From Riemerella columbina DSM 16469 (lineage in GTDB: Bacteria; Bacteroidota; Bacteroidia; Flavobacteriales; Weeksellaceae), in the NCBI RefSeq assembly GCF_000374405.1, contig NZ_KB894217.1:24619-88618 (forward strand): a stretch of 64,000 nt of DNA, in the 5' to 3' direction. How positions within the stretch are numbered: position 1 is the first letter of the stretch; each line of letters opens with the position of its first letter. Positions 56,888 to 64,000 of this stretch are shown here, piece after piece. Made by a program: the position numbers and the translations under genes. Below the pieces are notes generated by a model. The model was given only the letters and a program-made list of their open reading frames with translations, did no database searches and was not told where the DNA came from.

Positions 56888-56989
56888 ATGATAAAAAAAA
56901 TTATTTTATATTTTAGTTTGTGCTACTTTTGCTTAGGATGCGGACAGAATACAAAATCGTCCTCGTTTAAGTTAGGTTTATTTTTTTAG
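56888..56989 (+). CDS. very small lipoprotein-like ORF, 33 aa
   Basis: ATG at 56888, TAG at 56987-56989. The peptide has a hydrophobic signal ending in a lipobox (CYFCLGC) and only about 16 further residues (GQNTKSSSFKLGLFF). It could be a tiny lipoprotein or the 5' remnant of a longer gene cut at the junction with the cassette-like region that begins right after it. No family recognised. Confidence 0.4.
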   Translation: MIKKIILYFSLCYFCLGCGQNTKSSSFKLGLFF

Positions 56990-57005
56990 ATTGATATTTA
57001 TTGTA

Positions 57006-57013
57006 TATATTTG
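57006..57013 (+). promoter_or_regulatory. promoter -7 box in front of the cassette-like gene
   Basis: TATATTTG at 57006-57013. The next 90 bases include a GC-rich hairpin (GCGG at 57034-57037 with CCGC around TTTCGCAAA) before the probable reading frame. Confidence 0.45.
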
Positions 57014-57106
57014 TGTGATGTAGCGAAAGGAGCGAAGCGGATTTCGCAAAGCCGCCGGGATTTTATAGCCAATGCTAAAAGACAGATAACAATAAAGAAA
57101 TATAAA

Positions 57107-57838
57107 ATAGACATTTATACTCTGACCGAAAGTGGAAATCACTCAAGTAACCAAAACTACTTCGGAAGTGTAGTATTTGAGACAGATAATAAGGCAAGTT
57201 GGGTTTTTGACTTTTTGCACCACGCAGGTGGACAAATAGTTATAGAAGGAATTGAGATAAAAACTTACGAGTTTGAAGATTATACTTTAATTTCTTTGAC
57301 TGACTTTTTCCGTGACGGTGACTTTTACAAAAATTTGATTTATGGTAGCAAAGGTTTAAACGTAACTAACAATTTGTTTCCTGACAAGCAGTTTACAGTT
57401 GACAATGAACCTGAATACTTAATTATCGGGGACGATGCTGTAGCAGAACAATTTACGGAAAGTGATTTTGACTTCTATGAGGACTGTAAACAAACAGTTG
57501 TAAAATCTGAATACTTATACGAATGTGGTGCAACAGGATTTTGGGAAAATTATCTAATTGGAGTTGCGTCAAGTCTTTCTGTCCTCATAGTTGACAAATT
57601 AGCTTCATTTGGTTTTCCAGTTGACAGTATTAAAAGATTTAAACTGCCTTCAAAAATTAGAAAATCTCTTGCAAGTGAATACAATATCAATCCTGACAGC
57701 TTATTCCTAGAAAGTTATAGAAAAGAAGAAGAAATAATTAGAGTAAGTTTCAGAAATGTCGCCTACCGTTTTCATTTGACAATCAAAGAAGGTGAACTCG
57801 TAGATATAATTACGGAAAAATTAGACAAACTTGTATGA
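57107..57838 (+). CDS. accessory protein of unknown function; start codon absent or AUA
   Basis: The frame is open from 57011, but the first 32 codons have no ATG and overlap the promoter box and a GC-rich hairpin, so they are unlikely to be translated. Sensible protein sequence starts near 57107 with ATA-GAC-ATT (I/M-DIYTLTESGNHSSNQNY), right after the A-rich stretch GATAACAATAAAGAAATATA typical of a ribosome-binding region. I therefore suggest AUA, probably a mutated ATG, as start (243 aa). The product has FGSVVFETDNKASWVFDFL, a hydrophobic patch (ENYLIGVASSLSVLIVDKLA) and no motif I know. An attC-like hairpin follows 12 bases after the stop. Confidence 0.55.
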   Translation: MDIYTLTESGNHSSNQNYFGSVVFETDNKASWVFDFLHHAGGQIVIEGIEIKTYEFEDYTLISLTDFFRDGDFYKNLIYGSKGLNVTNNLFPDKQFTVDNEPEYLIIGDDAVAEQFTESDFDFYEDCKQTVVKSEYLYECGATGFWENYLIGVASSLSVLIVDKLASFGFPVDSIKRFKLPSKIRKSLASEYNINPDSLFLESYRKEEEIIRVSFRNVAYRFHLTIKEGELVDIITEKLDKLV

Positions 57839-57850
57839 TGACAAGAAGTA

Positions 57851-57990
57851 CTGGCTATAACAAGGGTTTTGTGTCAGGCGGGGTGATATGCAAAATTGGA
57901 GCATTGTGTTTCTATTGAATATTAGTAATAAAACCAACTTTGCGCTTAGATTTACCTTCCGAACGCAGAACCCAAACCGTTACCTATAAG
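57851..57990 (+). repeat. attC-like long imperfect hairpin
   Basis: About 140 bases fold on themselves. TATAAC (57856-57861) faces GTTA-CC-TATA (57979-57988), GGGTT (57864-57868) faces AACCC (57969-57973), and GCAAAATTGG (57890-57899) faces CCAACTTTGC (57934-57943, 9 of 10 pairs). Mismatches, G-U pairs and unpaired bases are spread along the arms. Size (57-141 bp is usual for attC), position right behind one gene and just in front of the next, and terminal TAAC/GTTA boxes resemble integron attC sites. Consensus R boxes (RYYYAAC/GTTRRRY) are not exact and no integrase gene is in the window. Confidence 0.55.
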
Positions 57991-58004
57991 CTAAAAAAGT
58001 GCAA

Positions 58005-58688
58005 ATGAAAAAAATATTAGGAATTTTAATTATCGGACTTTCAATTTTTGGCTGTGTAGTAAATCCATCTAAAAAGGAAAAACTTACACAAAATATTAAA
58101 TTTAACCAAGGTTTAGCAGATGAGCTCAAAAAGATGGCTGAAGTTGACCAAATCGCAGCATATATACCGCAAGGGGAGTATAAAAAAATGTCTAATGAGG
58201 AATGGGATTCTTTTAAAGATAGTGTTTTTATAGCTCATCAAAAACGACTAAAACAGATTTTTGACAATTACGGATTTGTTGGATTTGACTTAGCTGGGAA
58301 AGAAGGCTCTAATAACTTTTGGCTCATGGTACAACATTCTGACCATAATCCTAATTTTCAAAAAGAAGTATTGGAAAAAATGAAAATTGAAGTTGATAAA
58401 GGAAATGCCTCACCAAGTAGCTATGGATTACTTGTTGACCGAGTAAATCTTAATTTAGGAAAAAAACAGATTTATGGAACGCAAGTAACATATAATATGG
58501 AAACAGGTCAAGCCTATCCGAAGCCTTTGGAAGATAGTCTAAATGTTAATCAAAGAAGAAGTTCTATTGGACTTAATTCAATAGAAGAGTATTTAAATGA
58601 AATGACCAAAATACAATTTGAAATAAATAAAGAAAACTATTTAAAAAAGGGAATGACTGAACCCAAAATATACGAACTGAAAAAATGA
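58005..58688 (+). CDS. lipoprotein with DUF6624-like domain
   Basis: 227 aa from the ATG at 58005; a GTG two codons upstream is in frame but the ATG gives the better signal. The lipobox ends SIFGC (Cys17). The mature protein has FVGFDLAGKEGSNNFWLMVQHSDHNPNFQKEVL, SYGLLVDRVNLNLGKKQIYGTQV, and RRSSIGLNSIEEYLNEM, the pattern of the DUF6624 family (function unknown). It starts 14 bases after the attC-like hairpin, so it occupies the position of a second cassette gene. Confidence 0.75.
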   Translation: MKKILGILIIGLSIFGCVVNPSKKEKLTQNIKFNQGLADELKKMAEVDQIAAYIPQGEYKKMSNEEWDSFKDSVFIAHQKRLKQIFDNYGFVGFDLAGKEGSNNFWLMVQHSDHNPNFQKEVLEKMKIEVDKGNASPSSYGLLVDRVNLNLGKKQIYGTQVTYNMETGQAYPKPLEDSLNVNQRRSSIGLNSIEEYLNEMTKIQFEINKENYLKKGMTEPKIYELKK

Positions 58689-58708
58689 TTTATGTGGAAA
58701 TAAAATAT

Positions 58709-58716
58709 TATATTTG
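58709..58716 (+). promoter_or_regulatory. promoter -7 box of the BI-1 gene
   Basis: TATATTTG at 58709-58716, 16 bases before the ATG at 58733. Confidence 0.55.
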
Positions 58717-58732
58717 TAAAAAATAAAAAAAC

Positions 58733-59425
58733 ATGGAATATACAGATCATTTATTAGTAGCACAGTCTACGGAAGCCGAAAAAGCACAGTTTTACAAAAA
58801 AACCTATATGCATTTGGCATTAGCGGTTTTGGCGTTTATTGTAGTGGAAAGTATCTTAATTACAGTTGTACCAGAAGAGATAATTTTTTCTATGGTATCA
58901 GGCAGGTTTACTTGGTTGTTTATTTTGGGTGCATTTTGGCTGGCATCTATTTTGGCAGATAAATGGACAATGTCCCAAAGCAAATCTACACAATATTTAG
59001 GATTAGGATTTTATGTGCTTTTAGAAGCAGTGATTTTCTTACCTATGATACTTATAGCAACTGTGTATAGTGACCCTGATTTAATTTTTCAAGCGGCAAT
59101 TATTACATTGGCTCTATTTGGTGGACTTACTGGGGTAGCCCTTACTACAAAACGCGATTTTTCGTTTTTAAGAAATATCATTGTCATCGGTGGATTTGTG
59201 GCCTTGGGATTAATTGTTGCAGGTGCGATATTTGGATTTAATTTAGGACTTTGGTTTTCTGCGGGTATGGTACTTTTAGCATCAGCGAGTATTTTGTACC
59301 AAACACAAAAATTAAAAGTTATGTATACCAAAGACCAATATGTAGGAGCGGCATTACAATTATTTGCTTCTGTGATGTTACTATTCTGGTATATCTTAAG
59401 AATTTTAATGTCTAGAAGAGATTAA
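58733..59425 (+). CDS. Bax inhibitor-1/YccA family membrane protein
   Basis: 230 aa with seven predicted membrane helices. Family pattern: FYKKTYMHLALAVLAFIVVES, SILADKWTMSQSKSTQYLGLGFYVLLEAVIFLP, ALFGGLTGVALTTKRDFSFLRN, and a final helix FASVMLLFWYILRILMSRRD. Bacterial members are calcium-leak channels or act in membrane-protein quality control; the role here is inferred. It is monocistronic with its own promoter and terminator. Confidence 0.92.
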   Translation: MEYTDHLLVAQSTEAEKAQFYKKTYMHLALAVLAFIVVESILITVVPEEIIFSMVSGRFTWLFILGAFWLASILADKWTMSQSKSTQYLGLGFYVLLEAVIFLPMILIATVYSDPDLIFQAAIITLALFGGLTGVALTTKRDFSFLRNIIVIGGFVALGLIVAGAIFGFNLGLWFSAGMVLLASASILYQTQKLKVMYTKDQYVGAALQLFASVMLLFWYILRILMSRRD

Positions 59426-59448
59426 TAAACTCTGCATAAACTGAAATA

Positions 59449-59477
59449 AAAAAGATTGGCAAAACGCCAATCTTTTT
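59449..59477. terminator. bidirectional terminator
   Basis: AAAAAGATTGGC and GCCAATCTTTTT form a 12-bp stem around a short loop between the convergent BI-1 and nitrilase-fusion genes. Confidence 0.9.
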
Positions 59478-59502
59478 TTGTTAATTGTATACATTCATAA
59501 TG

Positions 59503-61011
59503 TTATTCCTCACCAGAATAGTCTACGGTATATAAATCTTTTCTTCTATCCGAAAGGGTTTTTACGGCACCATTATGGTGTAAGTCTTTTAGAAGGTTTA
59601 GGTCTACATCTACAATCAGGGTCATTTCTGTATTTGGGGTAGCTTCACCTTTTACTGCATTAGCAGGGAATCCAAAATCCGATGGTGTAAATACAGCAGC
59701 TTGTCCATATTGGATATCCATATTATTCACCCCAGGTAAATTGCCTACACAACCAGCAATAGCAACATAACACTCGTTTTCAATGGCTCTAGCAGCCGCA
59801 CAATGTCTTACACGCGTATATGCATTTTGAGTATCGGTAAGGAATGGAACAAATAGAATCTTCATCCCTTGGTCGGCTAAGATTCTTGGCAATTCTGGAA
59901 ATTCTACATCGTAGCAAATCACTAAGCCCACTTTACCACAGTCGGTATCGAAAACTTTTACTTTATTACCGCCCTTCATACCATAGTAGCGTCTTTCATT
60001 AGGGGTAATGTGGATTTTTCTATATTCATCAATTCTTCCGTCTCTGTGCAATAGGTAGCTGATGTTATAAAGTTCGCCGTTTTCCTCAATGGGCATACTT
60101 CCCGAGATGATGTTTACATTATAACTGATGGCAAATTCTGAAATTTTGTTTTTAATTTCTTCTGTCATTTTTGCTAATTCTATCATACTATCTCTTTCCG
60201 AAAGATGATTGAAAGGTGCTAATAGAGGTGTATTGAACAATTCTGGGAATAGAACAAAATCCGCTTTGTAACCTCCCATCACATCTACAAAAAATTCGAC
60301 TTGCTCGTAGAAACTATCAATATCTTTAAAGCGTCTCATCTGCCATTGAACCAAGCCTAAACGAATGATGCTATCCTGCATTGTATTAGGTTTGCGGCTG
60401 TAATAGATATTGTTCCATTGTAAAAGTACCGCATTCTCCTTAGAAGAAGAATCTCCTGGTAGATAGTCATTAAGAATTTTAATTGGTAGAAAGTTATTAG
60501 AAATTTGAAAAGAGAGTACAGGGTCGTAGATTTCTTTATTTCTTACTTTTTGAATGTATTGCCTAGGCGTTAATTCATCACTATGTAAATGGTAATTTGG
60601 GATTCTCCCTCCTACGATAATAGATTTTAGGTTTAGGTGTTCACAGAGTTCTTTTCTAGCATCATATAGTCTTCTGCCTAATCTTAGTTCTCGGTACTCT
60701 GGGTCTACAAAGACCTCGATGCCGTAAAGCACATTCCCATTATTGGTATGGGTGTTAAAGGTAAAATTACCCGTAATTTCGGAGTAAGTATGATCGTCAC
60801 CATAAAGTTCGTACTGAACAATAATAGACAAACACGCAGCCGCAATTTTACCATCTACGGTAATACACATTTGTCCATCTGGAAAAATAGATGTCAGTTT
60901 TTGAATATTTCTCTTATCCCAGATGTCGTTCATTTCGGGATAGGCTTTTTTCATTACGCTTACCAGCGCATCATAATCGTCTATATTTAGTTTTCTAATA
61001 TCTACTTGCAT
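59503..61011 (-). CDS. GNAT acetyltransferase-nitrilase fusion protein
   Basis: 502 aa with two domains. Residues about 1-165 are a GNAT domain (YGIEVFVDPEYRELRLGRRLYDARKEL with the acetyl-CoA loop RLGRRL). Residues about 215-490 are a carbon-nitrogen hydrolase with the triad E257 in LFPELFN, K332 in YRKIHITPNE and C366 in VGLVICYDVEFPE, and AARAIENECYVAIAGCVG. Such fusions are frequent in Bacteroidota and other bacteria. The substrate is unknown, probably a small amide. It is monocistronic. Confidence 0.93.
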   Translation of the reverse strand: MQVDIRKLNIDDYDALVSVMKKAYPEMNDIWDKRNIQKLTSIFPDGQMCITVDGKIAAACLSIIVQYELYGDDHTYSEITGNFTFNTHTNNGNVLYGIEVFVDPEYRELRLGRRLYDARKELCEHLNLKSIIVGGRIPNYHLHSDELTPRQYIQKVRNKEIYDPVLSFQISNNFLPIKILNDYLPGDSSSKENAVLLQWNNIYYSRKPNTMQDSIIRLGLVQWQMRRFKDIDSFYEQVEFFVDVMGGYKADFVLFPELFNTPLLAPFNHLSERDSMIELAKMTEEIKNKISEFAISYNVNIISGSMPIEENGELYNISYLLHRDGRIDEYRKIHITPNERRYYGMKGGNKVKVFDTDCGKVGLVICYDVEFPELPRILADQGMKILFVPFLTDTQNAYTRVRHCAAARAIENECYVAIAGCVGNLPGVNNMDIQYGQAAVFTPSDFGFPANAVKGEATPNTEMTLIVDVDLNLLKDLHHNGAVKTLSDRRKDLYTVDYSGEE

Positions 61012-61039
61012 AGTAATAATTTATATTTTTTTAGGGTTG

Positions 61040-61047
61040 CAAAAATA
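61040..61047 (-). promoter_or_regulatory. promoter -7 box of the GNAT-nitrilase gene
   Basis: TATTTTTG on the minus strand, 28 bases before the ATG at 61011; it adjoins the frr terminator. Confidence 0.5.
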
Positions 61048-61078
61048 AAACCTTTTAAGATGATTCTCAAAAGGTTTT
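61047..61078 (-). terminator. frr terminator
   Basis: AAAACCTTTT (61047-61056) pairs with AAAAGGTTTT (61069-61078); on the minus strand a T-rich tract follows. It ends the pyrH-frr transcript. Confidence 0.85.
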
Positions 61079-61103
61079 AAATGTTTTATTGAATAATCTA
61101 AGA

Positions 61104-61658
61104 TTAAATTTTCATAATATCTTCTTCCTTGTGTTTTAGATGCTCTTCAATTTTAGCGATATATTTATCAGTTAGTTCTTGAACTTCATCTTCTGTATCT
61201 TTTATGATATCTTCGGAAATCCCTTCTAATTTTTTAAGGTTTTTCATCCCATCTTGTCTGGCGTTTCTTACCGTCACTTTAGTTTGCTCACTTTCTGCTT
61301 TAGCTTGTTTCGCTAAATCTCTACGGCGTTCCTCTGTTAATGGCGGAACATTTAGGATAATGGTATCACCATTATTCATTGGGGCAAAACCTAAGTTGGC
61401 ATTAATGATGCCTTTTTCAATATCCTTGATGGCAGACTTATCCCAAGGTTGTATGGCAATGGTCATGGCATCGGGAATAGAAACATTGGCTACTTGGTTA
61501 AGTGGGGTAGGGCTACCGTAGTATTCCACCATTACATCTTGTACCATAGCAGTAGACGCTCTACCTGCTCTAATTTTTAGGAAAGCATGCTCCAAATGCT
61601 TGATGGCACTTTCCATTTCTTGCTTTGTCGTATCTAATATTAATTCTAACTCTTCCAT
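61104..61658 (-). CDS. frr: ribosome recycling factor
   Basis: Splits post-termination ribosomes together with EF-G. The 184-aa protein has the RRF pattern: MESAIKHLEHAFLKIRAGRAST, VEYYGSPTPLNQVANVSIPDAMTIAIQPWD, IINANLGFAPMNNGDTIILNVPPLTEERRRDL, and a final helix DEVQELTDKYIAKIEEHLKHKE. It follows pyrH by 35 bases, the usual order. Confidence 0.97.
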   Translation of the reverse strand: MEELELILDTTKQEMESAIKHLEHAFLKIRAGRASTAMVQDVMVEYYGSPTPLNQVANVSIPDAMTIAIQPWDKSAIKDIEKGIINANLGFAPMNNGDTIILNVPPLTEERRRDLAKQAKAESEQTKVTVRNARQDGMKNLKKLEGISEDIIKDTEDEVQELTDKYIAKIEEHLKHKEEDIMKI

Positions 61659-61693
61659 TTTATTGTTATTTTTTAATCTTTAAATCAAATTAT

Positions 61694-62413
<720 letters not shown>

Positions 62414-62440
62414 TTAATCTTTAAAAAAGATTCGTTTTTG

Positions 62441-62448
62441 CAAATATA
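62441..62448 (-). promoter_or_regulatory. pyrH promoter -7 box
   Basis: TATATTTG on the minus strand, 39 bases before the pyrH ATG. Confidence 0.5.
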
Positions 62449-62525
62449 ATAATTATGTCTTTATTATTCACCATACAGCGGGATATTTTGTGGGGTTTGG
62501 TCTGTTAAAAAGAATTAATTTTTGC

Positions 62526-62533
62526 TAAGTTTG
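62526..62533 (+). promoter_or_regulatory. promoter -7 box of the gene at 62553
   Basis: TAAGTTTG at 62526-62533, 19 bases before the ATG. Confidence 0.5.
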
Positions 62534-62552
62534 CGTATTAAAAAGATTTTAA

Positions 62553-63254
62553 ATGTTGAAAAAATTAACTTTTGCGATGGTATCATCATTTTTATTGAAT
62601 AGTTGTCAGGTATTGGATCATACTACCAAACAGGAACTATCAGATAGCTATTACACTAAAATTGAGGGAACTGAAAAATCAAAAGTCTATGTAGATATCA
62701 ATAATGATTTAATTAATATCTATCCTTTAAACCATGATTTAGAAGTAGATACAACTAAAGACTTTGAATCTTATCAACTGGAATCAGCATCTGAAACTCA
62801 TGTTAATTTTATCTTACAACATAGTAGTTTCGATTTAGATTTTATGACCATACCGTTAAAATATAGATTTTCTACTAAAGATTTACCGGCTCAACTTAAT
62901 ACAGATTTAAATGGCGGGTTATTTATAGGATTTAGAACAGACCGCTATCATATTAATTATAGCAAAAACCCACTAGGAAAATCCATAAGGAACATCAATC
63001 ATTGGGCGTATTCAGTAGGATTATATACAGGATTGGGAAATACCCAAATGACGCCTACAAATACCAATGACCAAATTCAGCAAGAGTATGATGGCGTGGT
63101 ATGGTCTAAAGGTATTGTGGGAATTATAGGATTTAATCGCTTTACCATGGGGATTACATTAGGTTTTGACCAATTATTAGATAAAAATAGAAATCTTTGG
63201 ATTTATTAGCAGCGTCCTTGGTTAGGCTTAGCTTTGGGATTGAATCTTAATTAA
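62553..63254 (+). pseudogene. lipoprotein/beta-barrel-like gene with in-frame TAG near the end
   Basis: The first frame (62553-63209, 218 aa) begins with a lipoprotein signal (MLKKLTFAMVSSFLLNSC, Cys18) and shows amphipathic strands (KYRFSTKDLPAQLNTDLNGG, AYSVGLYTGLGNTQM, IVGIIGFNRFTMGITLGFD). A TAG at 63207-63209 interrupts it after NLWIY. The same frame continues QRPWLGLALGLNLN to a TAA at 63252-63254, and that ending is the usual terminal strand of such proteins. The gene thus carries a nonsense codon 14 residues before its natural end. The family is not recognised. Confidence 0.65.
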
Positions 63255-63268
63255 GAATATGGAATGAA

Positions 63269-63298
63269 AAAACCGATTAGAATGTTCTAATCGGTTTT
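63269..63298. terminator. bidirectional terminator
   Basis: A 14-bp perfect stem, AAAACCGATTAGAA (63269-63282) with its complement at 63285-63298, between convergent genes. Confidence 0.9.
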
Positions 63299-63321
63299 CT
63301 TTATTTAAAAAGTTAATAACC

Positions 63322-64000
63322 TTATTTACCAATATAATGTTGTGCTACTTTTTCAGTAAGGGCAATCACATTCGGATGATTGGTATATTTTGTAAATCTT
63401 CTTAAACCAGAAAGCATCATGCGTTGCTCGTCGCCTTCAGCAAAAGAGATGATTCCTTCCTTAGCCGCTTCAATTGTTTTTTCAATCGCTTTGTACAGAT
63501 TCAACTGTGCCATTGCCGCTTCTACAGAGTCAGCAGAGAAATGTTTTTCTGATCTTAGCACTGCCGATTCTGCCATATACAATTGGTTCAGAATTTCAGA
63601 AGCATTAAGCAATAAATGTTGTTGCTTTTCAATTTCCATCATGTATTTTTGAAGTGCCGCTCCAGATACCATTAAAAATACTTTTTTAAGTTTTTCAACC
63701 ATAGCTTTTTCTTCACTCATAAACTCTGAGTAGTCTGGGGTTTCAAATGATGGAATAGACATCAACTCTTTACCAATAGCTATCGCTGGGGACATTAAAT
63801 CAATATGACCTTTCATGGCTCTTTTAATGAGCATGCCTACGGCTAGTAAACGGTTGATTTCATTAGTTCCTTCATAAATTCGGGCAATTCTAGCATCTCG
63901 CCAAGCGGCTTCCATAGGTGTATCTTCAGAGAAGCCCATACCTCCAAATATTTGAATCCCTTCATCAGCAGCATGTTGAAGAATATCAGACACAAATACT
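63322..64000 (-). CDS. acyl-CoA dehydrogenase, C-terminal part (gene continues past the window)
   Basis: The frame is open to the right edge, so only the C-terminal 226 residues are seen. It has QHAADEGIQIFGGMGFSEDTPMEAAWRDARIARIYEGTNEINR, the flavin-domain C-terminal signature of acyl-CoA dehydrogenases, followed by the extra helical domain (about 150 residues, ending KYTNHPNVIALTEKVAQHYIGK) found in the very-long-chain-like members. The catalytic Glu lies before or near IYEGTNE and cannot be placed with certainty. It catalyses the first step of fatty-acid beta-oxidation. Confidence 0.92.
   Translation of the reverse strand, partial: VFVSDILQHAADEGIQIFGGMGFSEDTPMEAAWRDARIARIYEGTNEINRLLAVGMLIKRAMKGHIDLMSPAIAIGKELMSIPSFETPDYSEFMSEEKAMVEKLKKVFLMVSGAALQKYMMEIEKQQHLLLNASEILNQLYMAESAVLRSEKHFSADSVEAAMAQLNLYKAIEKTIEAAKEGIISFAEGDEQRMMLSGLRRFTKYTNHPNVIALTEKVAQHYIGK

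Noticed and set aside
57011-57106. 32-codon extension of the cassette protein from a TTG at 57011
   Set aside because: The TTG is part of the promoter box TATATTTG, and the encoded residues come from a GC-rich hairpin.
57000-58690. Insertion sequence or classical integron
   Set aside because: There is no transposase, no terminal inverted repeats with target duplication and no IntI-type integrase, so only a cassette-like arrangement is claimed.

Overview
The window is 64 kb of AT-rich chromosome from a member of the Bacteroidota, most likely a flavobacterium of the Weeksellaceae type (Riemerella, Bergeyella or Chryseobacterium relatives). I infer this from four things. Promoters repeatedly show the Bacteroidota -7 box TAnnTTTG. 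The sigma-A protein is short (288 aa, no region 1.1). Lineage-specific genes are present (gldB, gldC, porQ, a GLPGLI protein, DUF5683, fused E1 dehydrogenase). The type II-C CRISPR locus has a very large Cas9. The genus cannot be fixed from sequence reading alone.

Layout. 1-6200: the end of a CRISPR array (48-bp repeat), cas2, cas1, a 1538-aa cas9 and a divergently transcribed tracrRNA. 6.3-13.8 kb: gyrB, a small lipoprotein, mscS, a nucleoside phosphorylase, an eIF1-like protein, rpe, rpoD, a frameshifted GLPGLI gene and a tRNA-Arg(ACG). 13.9-22.0 kb: a metal-chelate binding lipoprotein, a DNA glycosylase, a gldC-led operon, gldB, nadE, porQ and cmk; this stretch links gliding motility and type IX secretion with housekeeping genes. 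22.2-29.8 kb: fused E1, a sugar aminotransferase, galE, rsmG and a DPP-IV-like peptidase. 29.8-38.1 kb: one long leftward operon, parA-parB-DUF5683-(broken small gene)-dapB-lepB-wbqC-like-cyclic nucleotide phosphodiesterase-subtilase. 38.3-48.9 kb: a TonB-like protein, an alanine/sodium symporter, ftsK, lolA, lptF/G, rplS, era, lptB, a cobalamin adenosyltransferase and thiamine pyrophosphokinase. 48.9-56.9 kb: an XRE regulator, terC, an M14 peptidase, then DUF1015-serA-serC-ferredoxin opposite an acyl-CoA reductase. 57.0-58.7 kb: two accessory genes arranged like gene cassettes around a long imperfect hairpin. 58.7-64 kb: a Bax-inhibitor-1 protein, a GNAT-nitrilase fusion, frr, pyrH, a lipoprotein gene with an in-frame TAG, and the 3' part of an acyl-CoA dehydrogenase gene.

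How parts work together. The CRISPR repeat carries its own promoter box and the tracrRNA anti-repeat matches 15 bases of the repeat, so guide production and processing can be read directly. LolA, LptB and LptF/G cluster as outer-membrane biogenesis genes. gyrB, rsmG, parAB and ftsK, plus a divergent AT-rich gap with paired DnaA-box-like sites near 50.75-50.93 kb, suggest an origin-proximal region (inference).

The most interesting items are the cassette-like pair with an attC-like hairpin (57.0-58.7 kb), the overlapping divergent cas9/tracrRNA promoters, repeat-internal CRISPR promoters, a 21-bp tandem repeat that stays in frame between gldB and gldC, a candidate structured element at 35.72-35.83 kb, and the candidate origin. 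At least three single-base frameshifts and two in-frame TAG codons break genes. They may be real decay or sequencing errors.
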